Below are positions 1 to 7,900 of a stretch of 37,275 nucleotides of DNA, in pieces. This DNA is from JBGTKH01 sp041744735. GTDB taxonomy: Bacteria > Planctomycetota > Planctomycetia > Pirellulales > Pirellulaceae. Both the position numbers and the translations under genes were made by a program. The notes under the pieces were generated by a model. It was not told the origin of the DNA. It made no database searches and worked only from the letters and a program-made list of their open reading frames with translations. Position 1 is the stretch's first letter. Every line of letters starts with the position of its first letter. Location: positions 1-37,275 of the forward strand of contig JBGTKH010000180.1 in assembly GCA_041744735.1 (NCBI GenBank), in the 5' to 3' direction.

Positions 1-503
1 ATCTGACGACAATGGGAAAGATCGTCGGTGGTGGCCTGCCCATCGGCGCGTACGGCGGCCAAGCGGAGATCATGGACCACGTGCTGCCGGCCGGCAAAGT
101 GTTTCAGGCCGGCACGCTCAGCGGCAACCCGCTCGCCACGGCCGCCGGCATCGCCACTTTGAAAACGCTGCGCGACGAATCACCTTACGAGCGGCTCGAA
201 CAGCTCAGCGCGAAACTAGCTGCCGGATTAGACTCCGCTGCAACCGCTGCCGGTGTCCCACACTCGATCGCGCGCGTCGGCAGCATGCTGACCCTGTTCT
301 TCAACCCCGACGTCGTAACCGATTGGGACACCGCCAGCCGCAGCGACACCGCCCGCTTCGCCAAATACTTCTGGGGTCTAATCGAACGCGGCGTGTACAT
401 GCCGTGCAGCCAATACGAGGCGCTGTTTGTCTCGGCTGCGCACACTGACCACGACATCGACGCGACAATTGCCGCTGCCCGGGAGGTACTTGATTCGCTG
501 TGA
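1..503 (+). CDS. hemL: Glutamate-1-semialdehyde 2,1-aminomutase, C-terminal part (cut by window edge)
   Basis: PLP-dependent enzyme that converts glutamate-1-semialdehyde to 5-aminolevulinate, the C5 route into tetrapyrroles (cytosolic). The frame is open to the left edge, so the N-terminal part lies outside. The visible part starts in the PLP-lysine region: MGKIVGGGLPIGAYGG matches the family's LGKIIGGG(L/M)PVGA(Y/F)GG, in which the Lys forms the Schiff base. Next come the GTLSGNPLA segment and the end-domain sequence (MPCSQYEALFVSAAHTDHDID) typical of HemL. The gene ends with TGA at 501-503, eight bases before a 90-bp palindrome that could act as its terminator. Other class-III aminotransferases share the fold, but these motifs favour HemL. 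Confidence 0.93.
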   Translation, partial: LTTMGKIVGGGLPIGAYGGQAEIMDHVLPAGKVFQAGTLSGNPLATAAGIATLKTLRDESPYERLEQLSAKLAAGLDSAATAAGVPHSIARVGSMLTLFFNPDVVTDWDTASRSDTARFAKYFWGLIERGVYMPCSQYEALFVSAAHTDHDIDATIAAAREVLDSL

Positions 504-510
504 TTCGCCT

Positions 511-600
511 AATTCGTTTAACCGCAAGCCGTAGGCGTGCGCTTCTGTGTTACGCAACGACAACTATCGCGCACGCCTACGGCTTGCGGTTAAACGAATT
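511..600. repeat. Perfect 32-bp inverted repeat (palindrome) between hemL and tsaB
   Basis: Arms 511-542 and 569-600 are perfect reverse complements around a 26-nt loop. The arm starts AATTCGTTTAACCGCAAGCC and continues GTAGGCGTGCGC. It sits between two convergent gene ends (hemL stop at 503, tsaB stop at 606), so a bidirectional terminator is plausible, although there is no clear T-tract. The core TTTAACC..AGCCG.AGGCG recurs in the palindrome at 21832-21916, which points to a dispersed family rather than a local terminator. Confidence 0.9.
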
Positions 601-605
601 ATTCA

Positions 606-1292
606 TCACCCACTTCGCTTTGAACCGGTTAACTTCTCTTCCGCCGCGCTTTGACGGTAGTAGTGCGGAGTCAGTGTCCACAGATCGTCGCGGCGGCCGG
701 ATTGATAATGGCGGAATGCGAGTTGGCCGACACTGGCGGCCTGAGGGACCCAGTGGCTTTCGTCGATCATCGTGATCGACGCGGGCAAGCGGTTTACGAG
801 CTGACGCAGTCCTAGGCCAGTGACTGCGACGGGCGGTTTTAGTTCGGCAAGCCAGCGCTCGTTTTCGATGATGTGCGTGTCGCTTTGAATCTGCAACGCG
901 CCGTGTGCATCGCGGCGAAACAAGGCGGCGAATAGTTGTTGGCGTTGAGCGTCGAGAATCGCCCAGATGTCATCTGTCACGTCGGCGGGCGCTTGCGATG
1001 CGATGACTTCCAACGTGTTGACCGCGACCAGTTCCGCGCCGACGGCATAGGCCAGCGTCTTGGCCGTTGTGACACCGACGCGCAGTCCCGTGAATGAACC
1101 CGGCCCTTGCGTGACAGCGATCAGTTGAATGTCCTTGGGCCGCCAGCCAACCGCCTCAAGCTGCTCGACGATGACCGGGGCCAGCGCCTGCGCCGTGCGC
1201 TGGGTCAGCTCACTCTGTCCCAGCATACGGTCGTCTTCCAAAACGGCCACGGTGCCCCGCAAGGCCGATGTTTCTAGCGCCAGAATTCGCAC
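606..1292 (-). CDS. tsaB: tRNA threonylcarbamoyladenosine biosynthesis protein TsaB
   Basis: Partner of TsaD in making t6A at position 37 of ANN-decoding tRNAs; an ASKHA-fold protein lacking the full catalytic site. The N-terminus ILALETS and the hallmark GPGSFTGLRVGVTTAKTLA identify TsaB. I place the start at GTG 1290-1292 (VRILALETS), which has GAAAGG six bases upstream; the longer frame to 1394 adds 34 residues that do not resemble the family. This gives 228 residues, a normal length. It is divergent from the metallophosphoesterase at 1507, so promoters for both should lie in 1293-1506. It converges on hemL across the palindrome at 511-600. Confidence 0.9.
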   Translation of the reverse strand: MRILALETSALRGTVAVLEDDRMLGQSELTQRTAQALAPVIVEQLEAVGWRPKDIQLIAVTQGPGSFTGLRVGVTTAKTLAYAVGAELVAVNTLEVIASQAPADVTDDIWAILDAQRQQLFAALFRRDAHGALQIQSDTHIIENERWLAELKPPVAVTGLGLRQLVNRLPASITMIDESHWVPQAASVGQLAFRHYQSGRRDDLWTLTPHYYRQSAAEEKLTGSKRSG

Positions 1293-1506
1293 GTAATGCC
1301 TTTCAATCGGTGGGGGTAACGCGGCGTCTGCAAACCTTTCCCACTCGTAACGCTTGTCGCCGCGGGACACAAGTCCGCCAAGCAGACATTGCACCCCCTA
1401 TGCTACTGGAGTAGACTTGAACGGCTGGGGCGGCGAAAATGCGGTATTGGCAATCACTTGCGAACGTGGCTAGGGGGAGCCCTTTTTCAGCGAAAGGTGA
1501 CGGGGA

Positions 1507-2259
1507 GTGAAACGGGCTCTAATCAGCGACATTCACGGCAATTACGAAGCGCTCGGCGCGGTGCTGGACGACATTCGACAGCAAGGCGTGAAGGAGATTT
1601 TCTGCCTTGGCGACATCGTGGGCTACGGCCCGAATCCGTGCGAGTGCCTGGACGACGTGATGAAGCGCTGCCGCATCACGATCCTGGGCAATCACGATCA
1701 AGCCACACTGTTCGACCCCGATGGCTTCAATCCAGTGGCGCTGCAGGCAATCTATTGGACGCGCGACCAGTTGGAGAATTCGTCGTCCGCGGCAAGCGTG
1801 TCCAATCGCCGCTGGGATTTTTTGGGCGAGTTGCCGCGGACACACACTGAGGGCAATTATCTGTACGTGCACGGCTCGCCGCGCGAACCGACCAACGAAT
1901 ATGTTTTCCCCGAGGACGTCTACAACCAGCGCAAAATGGAGGCCCTGTTCAGCCGCATCGAACAGTATTGCTTCCAAGGCCACACGCACATCCCAGGCGT
2001 GTTCACGTCGCGGATGGAGTTCATCACGCCCGAAGAGTGCAATTACGTGTTCCGGCTGCGCGGCGAGAAGACGATGATCAACGTCGGCTCGGTCGGCCAG
2101 CCGCGCGACAGCGACCGGCGGGCCTGCTACGTGATCCTGGACGACGAAGGCATCACGTATCGCCGAGTGGAATATCCGGTCGAGGTGACTCGCGACAAGA
2201 TTTACGCGGTGCCTGAATTGGACAACATGCTCGGCGATCGGCTGATGAATGGGCGGTAA
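1507..2259 (+). CDS. Metallophosphoesterase, calcineurin-like (first of a tandem pair)
   Basis: Cytosolic calcineurin-like phosphoesterase of 250 residues. Metal-site motifs are all present: SDIHGN (7-12), GDIVGYG (35-41), GNHD (61-64), VHGS (121-124) and GHTH (158-161), followed by GSVGQPRD. This arrangement is typical of the YfcE/diadenosine-tetraphosphatase-like group, but the substrate cannot be read from sequence. The start is GTG at 1507, with AAAGGTG shortly upstream. The next gene (2397) encodes a close paralogue of nearly the same length, so the pair arose by tandem duplication. The gap between them holds a palindrome at 2281-2362. Confidence 0.88.
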   Translation: MKRALISDIHGNYEALGAVLDDIRQQGVKEIFCLGDIVGYGPNPCECLDDVMKRCRITILGNHDQATLFDPDGFNPVALQAIYWTRDQLENSSSAASVSNRRWDFLGELPRTHTEGNYLYVHGSPREPTNEYVFPEDVYNQRKMEALFSRIEQYCFQGHTHIPGVFTSRMEFITPEECNYVFRLRGEKTMINVGSVGQPRDSDRRACYVILDDEGITYRRVEYPVEVTRDKIYAVPELDNMLGDRLMNGR

Positions 2260-2280
2260 TGACAAGAGGGTGTTTCCGTC

Positions 2281-2362
2281 GTAGCCGAAGTCGCCAGACT
2301 TTGGCGCGGAACGAGACGATTGCGTAAACTTACAACTTCCAAACTCTGGCGAGTTCGGCTAC
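2281..2362. repeat. 24-bp imperfect inverted repeat, GTAGCCGAA family, copy 1
   Basis: Arms 2281-2304 and 2339-2362 match at 22 of 24 positions around a 34-nt loop. The left arm begins GTAGCCGAAGTCGCCAGACT. A second copy lies at 27683-27745 with the two arms exchanged, meaning it is inserted in the opposite orientation, and the same two arm mismatches are kept there. The loops of the two copies are unrelated. It lies between the two tandem metallophosphoesterase genes. Confidence 0.88.
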
Positions 2363-2396
2363 GGGTAGTGTCGACGAAACGTGGAGATTTGCTCGC

Positions 2397-3155
2397 GTGA
2401 AACGAGCCATTGTTAGTGACATTCACGGCAACCTGGAAGCTCTTGAAGCCGTGCTGGCGGACATCAAGTCGCAGGGCATCGCGGAAATCTATTGCCTTGG
2501 CGACATCATCGGCTACGGGCCAAACCCGCGCGAATGCATCGACCGGGTAGTGGACTTTGCCCTCTGCATTATCGGCAATCACGATCAAGGGGCACTGTTC
2601 GATCCGGAAGGTTTCAGCAGCGGTGCGGAGAAGGCGATTTTTTGGACTCGCCAGCAATTGGAAGCCGCGTCGGACGACGCCGACGAATCGGCGCAAATCG
2701 TGCGCCGCTGGAAGTTCTTAGGCGAGCTGCCGCGGACTCATCGCGACAACGGCCTGCTGTACGTGCACGGCTCGGCGCGCAACCCGCTGAACGAATACGT
2801 CTTCCCCGAGGACGTCTACAACGCCAAGAAGCTGGAAAAAATCTTCGGCCTCATTCCGCGTTACTGTTTTCAAGGCCACACGCACATCCCCGGCGTCTTC
2901 ACCGAAGACGGCCGCTTTCTGCCACCCGGCGACATCGCCAATCGCTACACGCTCAGCGACATGAAGGCCATGATCAACGTCGGCAGCGTCGGCCAGCCGC
3001 GCGACGGCGACTGCCGGTCGTGCTACGTGGTTCTAGATGAACAAACCGTCCACTTCCGCCGCGTCGAATACCCTCTAGAACAAACCGTCGCCAAGATCCA
3101 CGCCATCGCCGACCTAGACGATTTCCTCGGCGACCGCCTGCGCGAAGGACGTTAG
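2397..3155 (+). CDS. Metallophosphoesterase, calcineurin-like (second of a tandem pair)
   Basis: A 252-residue paralogue of the preceding gene, colinear over its whole length. It has SDIHGN, GDIIGYGPNP, GNHD, VHGS, GHTHIPGVF and GSVGQPRD, so all metal ligands of the calcineurin-like fold are kept. Both copies share long identical stretches such as NEYVFPEDVYN. Differences cluster around residues 75-100 and 165-185, near the expected rim of the active site, so the copies may differ in substrate (inference). The start is GTG at 2397, with GGAG about ten bases upstream. The substrate is unknown; a nucleotide or protein phosphatase role is possible. Confidence 0.88.
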   Translation: MKRAIVSDIHGNLEALEAVLADIKSQGIAEIYCLGDIIGYGPNPRECIDRVVDFALCIIGNHDQGALFDPEGFSSGAEKAIFWTRQQLEAASDDADESAQIVRRWKFLGELPRTHRDNGLLYVHGSARNPLNEYVFPEDVYNAKKLEKIFGLIPRYCFQGHTHIPGVFTEDGRFLPPGDIANRYTLSDMKAMINVGSVGQPRDGDCRSCYVVLDEQTVHFRRVEYPLEQTVAKIHAIADLDDFLGDRLREGR

Positions 3156-3237
3156 AACTCCAAAATTCGTGCGCTGCAGGATGGACGCGCTGTGCACAGT
3201 TAGTGCATTACTCAGACGCCCTTAACGTTCCAATGCG

Positions 3238-4071
3238 CTACGCGAGGAACTTCACCAGCTCCGCGTTAATCTCGTCCGCGTGTGTCCACAGCACGCCGTG
3301 CGAGCCGCCGGGCAACTCCACGAACTTCACGTTCTTGATCATCTTCGCCTGCCTGCGCGACGAAACATCGGGCGGCAGGATGCGATCCGCATCGCCGTGC
3401 AGCAGCAGCGTCGGTACGGTGTTGCGGGGAATATCCGCGCGGAAGTCCTCGATCCACGCATCGACGCAGGCGGCCGTGCCGATCGGCGAGGCGCCCGCGG
3501 CGACGTTCCAGTTGTCCTGAACAACGTGTTCGCTCACGAGTTTGCCGCCGGTGAGATCGTAGTTGTAAAAGTTGTGGAGGAATTCCATCAGGAAGGCCAG
3601 GCGATCTTTCCGCAGCGCCGTCTTGATGCCCTCGAAGACACTGCGATCGACGCCTTCCGGATTGTCCTCCGTCTTCACCAGGTACGGGCCGAGCGTGCCG
3701 ATGAGCACTGCCTTGCGCACCCGGCTCGTCCCGTACTTGCCGAGGTAGCGCGTGACTTCGCCCGTGCCCATGGAAAAGCCCACAAGGCTCACGTCGCTGA
3801 GATTGAGAGTGCCGAGCACGTGATCGAGGTCGGCGGCGAACGTGTCGTAGTTGTATCCCACCGCCGGTTTGCTCGACCGGCCGAAGCCGCGGCGGTCATA
3901 GGTAATGACCCGATGGCCGGCCGCGAGGAGCGCAGACGCCTGTTTCTCCCAGGATGCACCACTGAGCGGCCAGCCGTGGATCAGCACGACCGGCGACCCG
4001 GACCCGTGGTCCTCGTAGTAAAGCTCGATAGGCGTGGAGTTCTCCTGTCCGACCTTGATGAAGCTGCTCAT
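3238..4071 (-). CDS. Alpha/beta hydrolase, non-haem chloroperoxidase/arylesterase-like
   Basis: A 277-residue alpha/beta hydrolase with the cofactor-free chloroperoxidase layout: VVLIHGWPLSG oxyanion region (28-38), YDRRGFGRSS, nucleophile elbow GFSMGTGEV with Ser100, acid in LLLHGDADRILP, and histidine in PGGSHG near the C-terminus. Members of this family hydrolyse esters and in vitro can halogenate through a peracid; the physiological substrate is unknown. I place the start at ATG 4069-4071, where AGGAG lies seven bases upstream; the 33 extra upstream residues look non-coding. It has no operon partner and borders the accessory segment to its right. Confidence 0.88.
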   Translation of the reverse strand: MSSFIKVGQENSTPIELYYEDHGSGSPVVLIHGWPLSGASWEKQASALLAAGHRVITYDRRGFGRSSKPAVGYNYDTFAADLDHVLGTLNLSDVSLVGFSMGTGEVTRYLGKYGTSRVRKAVLIGTLGPYLVKTEDNPEGVDRSVFEGIKTALRKDRLAFLMEFLHNFYNYDLTGGKLVSEHVVQDNWNVAAGASPIGTAACVDAWIEDFRADIPRNTVPTLLLHGDADRILPPDVSSRRQAKMIKNVKFVELPGGSHGVLWTHADEINAELVKFLA

Positions 4072-4115
4072 AAAAGTTCTCCTGTTGTTCTGGTCAGTAA
4101 ACGATTTTACATCAT

Positions 4116-4340
4116 ATGCTTCGCCTGCCCGTAACGACACGGGCAGCGTGCGGCAGCGAGGCTCAAACACTCGCGCCGGCTCACGTCACAGTCGTCGCGC
4201 CTCGGCAGGCCGTTTTGGCCGAAATACAAAAGCTGCTCGTGGTTATGGGAGTGAACGCCCTCGCGGACGCGGACGGCCAGACCCCGCAGCGTCTGGCCCT
4301 CATGCGCGATCGGCGCGATCTCGCGCGCCTCGTATTGTGA
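4116..4340 (+). pseudogene. Fragment of an ankyrin-repeat protein (C-terminal repeat only)
   Basis: A 74-codon open frame whose second half reads like one ankyrin unit: QKLLVVMGVNALADADGQ, then TPQRLALMRDRRDLARLVL and a stop. This matches the consensus ..LL..GANP.A.D.DG.TP...A...G..DLA..L. The first half has no recognisable repeat and no ribosome-binding site precedes the ATG. It is probably the 3' end of a longer ankyrin-repeat gene that has been truncated. The call rests on one repeat seen by eye. Confidence 0.35.
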
Positions 4341-4442
4341 GTTCGCATGATCGTCGGTGACGCCAGCGCTCAGCGCGGCGCCCCGCGGCGCCGAGTGAGC
4401 CATGAGCCTGATCAGCACAATCAGCCGCCGACATCCCCTTGA

Positions 4443-4794
4443 CGCGATGTCGCGGAGGATCTTACCCCTCAGAACGTGAATTCCGTAACCCGCAACATGC
4501 GGGACCATATCTCGTCCAAATTCGCAGAGTGTTCCGTCGCCTACAGGAACATTCCAGAAGGCCTGCACGATCGAGCATCGCCGTGCGATCTGTGCCGAGT
4601 TTCGTGAGGCGTACAAGGCACTTCTCAAGGGCAGAATGGCATTGCGCACCAACCTCGAAGTTTCACTATCTGACCGATCTTCCGAGTCAATCAATGCTCG
4701 TCCGACTCCCGGCGCGGTTTCGGAAGCATCAATGGTCCCGGCGGTCGACGTACCGAATGCACTTGGCCCCTTCCAATTCATGGGTCGGTCGTAA
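4443..4794 (+). pseudogene. Possible decayed coding region, two overlapping frames
   Basis: This stretch has no convincing intact gene, but two frames look protein-like one after the other: about 4443-4555 (RDVAEDLTPQNVNSVTRNMR onwards) and about 4531-4794 (ACTIEHRRAICAEFREAYKA onwards, stop at 4792). Together they read like one gene broken by a frameshift near 4540. I do not recognise the family. The rest of 4072-4918 (about 850 nt) holds only this and the ankyrin fragment. Confidence 0.2.
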
Positions 4795-4918
4795 GCACCG
4801 ACGCACGTTCGTGACGGGCGTTTCGGTGCGTCCGTCGATGTGACCGAGGCATGTTAGTGAACGAGATTCTTCGCAACGCAGCCTGCGATCACTGGACATG
4901 AATTCGCAGACTAATTGA

Positions 4919-7900
4919 TTAGCTCGACCGTTTTGTGAGGTCCATTCCAATTACCTCAATCTGGTCGACGTTTAGGAACTTGTTGGCGATCTTCTGCCAG
5001 TGCTTTTCCAAGGCGTTTACGAGGCCTTCGAAGTCAACGGCCTTCGCCACGCCTGGAATCGTCCAACGCTTCTTTTTCCTTCCTTGGTACACCATAAGGA
5101 AGAAGCCGCGACTTGAACGATTGTCACGCAAGTAATCGCCGCAAAGTTGGTTTTCCATACGTTCAAACAAGTCAGGACCTGACCAATTGTCGGCCAACTT
5201 CAGCTCGCAGGGAACGGGTCCGTCAAAAGTCACGCCATGAAACCTTAGGTCGGGTTTCTTGGCATCCGCGAGCTCCTCCTCCTGTGGGATAATATAGCGA
5301 CCGAATGCCTTCTCGCGAAGTTCTCGTCCGATGTACTTGCGAATATCCGTCTCAAGTGTGACGCCCTGCAAGATTCTAGCGACGCTACTATCGCCGTTTT
5401 CGAGATCATCCTTCAAATCCAGCAGACGCAAATGTGCCAGTTCCGCCAATTCGCGATGGTTTTCCGGCGTGCGTTCCAGCTTGTCGTGAAAGTCACGTAC
5501 TTGGCGTGGCGACCAAGGGGCGATATCTGCGTCCATCTCTGCTTTGGTCTTCGCGTACTGGGCGAACCATGGCCTGTACGCTTCTTCGGGATGAGCCTTT
5601 GCGATCTCCGTCAGCGCGACGAACGCCTCTTTCCCCGGAATATTCCGAAGCAAGTCAGCGAGGCTGTTGCGAGCATCTTGGGCATCGTCCCGCAACTCCG
5701 GAGAGTATGCCCCAGTTCCCGCCCGTCTGAGATCCTCCTTTGTTCGGATATGCTGGTGCATAAGGAGGTAAAGAGATTTCAGGTGCTCTGGAGTGCAAAA
5801 AGCAGTGCGTACCTTCGATGTCCGGCCGTGACGACCGCCTAAGAGGTGCGTGATAAATTGCATCGCGAACGCCGTCTGCTCGTTGGGTTCAGCGACTTTG
5901 TCGAAACGTGTTGCTAGGACCGGAATCGCCGAGTCTGGATCGACGCCTACCCAGACTGCAAGCCAATGTGCGGCGTGATCTATCCGCTTAAGAATCCTAC
6001 TCTTCCGCGAAGCCAGCTTCGCGATATCATTATCTGTTGTCGATGAACCCTGCACAACGTTTAGCAAATAGCCGAGGCTGGATATGTTTTCAGGTTCTTT
6101 AGTCTTCAGAAGTCTATAAATCTCGGGTGCCAGTTCGTTCCACGTCCATTGCCCCGACCAACTGACATCGGAAAGGATGTAGTGGCTCTCAACATCAGAC
6201 TTCTCGATCGACAACTCGTAGCGGATTTCGTTGAGCAGGAAGCCCCCAACGATTGATGGATACGCCGCGAAAAGTGCCGGGAACCAGAGTGGGAATCCAT
6301 TGAGTTCGTAAGATGCGTAGCGGCAGGCTAATTCGACTTCCGCTGGACTCAGTCCCATCGGCCAGCTTGGCGTCTCGATTACCTCGATTTGGAGGCCCGT
6401 TAGGCCGAAGAGGACTTCGATAGGCGTCTCGTTAGCAGGAGCCCCTTCGGACCGCAGCGTCGGTCTATACCCACGCCAGAACCGGACCACACCATCACGA
6501 TACGCTTGAGCGACATCCTCGCCAAACTCCTCGGCAAGGCATTTCCAATTGCCGTTGGTCCATCGACCGCATTGCCGCTCGTTTTTTTCACTCGCGCGTT
6601 GGTGGACATACCATTGATAGTTAGAAATCTGTCCGAGCGTTAGGCTATTATGGCGTAGCTTGTCAGCGTTCGCCCGCAACAACGTTCGCCAATGCTCGCG
6701 ATTCTTTGCTTCATTCCGTTCCCTCACCTCGGAACGTCGCTTCCATGTCGTCTCGATCCGCCTCCAGGACTGTCGCCCTTGTGACGGCGGTTTGAGATAC
6801 ATTGCCAAACATTCTGCGAGCGCGGCGTTGTCGGCAACAATCTTCTTAAGCCTAACGCGTTGTTTGCGATCACGGCCGCCCATGACGTACAGACGGAAGG
6901 CCAGCGACAGAGCCAATCGTTTTTCATCCTGCAAGGTCCGTTCCACAATCTGCCCCAGAGCGTACTTAAAATCGGAGCTATCAAATTGCCAAAAAGAGTT
7001 GAACCACACTTGCCAGAACTCGGTCAGCTGCTTTCGTTTCCTCGTATCAAGCCCCTCGCGCGCCTGCCCGGCCTCATACCAAAAGGACGCACGATTGAGT
7101 TCTGGCCAACCGGGAACAAGCGTTGAAAACTGGAACGTGGTTTCGCGATAGTCGCCAAAATCGCTCCGGCGCGAGATTGGGAACTTGTGAAGGATCGCCA
7201 GCGCGTCGCAACCTAAAGAAGCAGAGTGCCTTGCTTCAATTAGTCGTTCGATTGCATGCGCAGCAGGTCTCATCAACCAGCCGAACTTCTGCGAGATTTC
7301 ACAATGTCGTCGTTCCAGCACCGGAGGCATGTCGAGCAGCCTGTTTAGCCAAGAGACCACAATCGGGAGCAACTGAATTGTGACACGCTGGACGAATGCC
7401 GCAACGGCATCGGTAAGCCCGTCAACACGGTGCGGCTCTATTGCCTTTGTCTTGGCGAGGCAGGCGAGAAGCCAGTTCGTGTTGTCTGCTGTTGGGTCCA
7501 GACCGTCAAGTAATTCCGCAAGCCATTCACGGTCGAGTTCGTCGCTTTCGTCAAGAAAGCTTGTACGAACATTTTCCATATCGTCAGGAGAACTCACCGC
7601 TTGCACAGCCCTGAACGCTGCGATGCGAGTGTATTGCGACGAAGTCGCAGACAAGGCAAAGGTCTTTGCTTGGGGCAGCGCACCCTTCAGCTCGCCAAGC
7701 CATACCATTCGAAGTAAGAAGAAGATTAGATCGTCGTTTTGGGAGTGCTTTCGGATCAATTCCTGCACGTCTGTGACGAGATCTTCGTTAGCGAATTGCT
7801 GGACCGCGGAATGGTATGCCAGAGTTCTGCTTGACGCGCCACTTGCGATTTGTTCGCACACTTCGTGTAGTATGCTCTTGCGTGTGTCCAACGGAAGCTT

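Noticed and set aside
511..600. Classical rho-independent terminator for hemL/tsaB
   Set aside because: The stem is far longer than usual and no T-tract follows; the arm core recurs elsewhere, so I list it as a repeat.
1389..1850. Plus-strand frame over the start of the first metallophosphoesterase
   Set aside because: Out of frame with the motif-rich gene and composed of low-information residues; a shadow frame.
4107..4781. 224-codon minus-strand frame opposite the ankyrin fragment
   Set aside because: Composition is arginine/serine-rich without motifs, and it overlaps plus-strand frames with better protein-like sequence.
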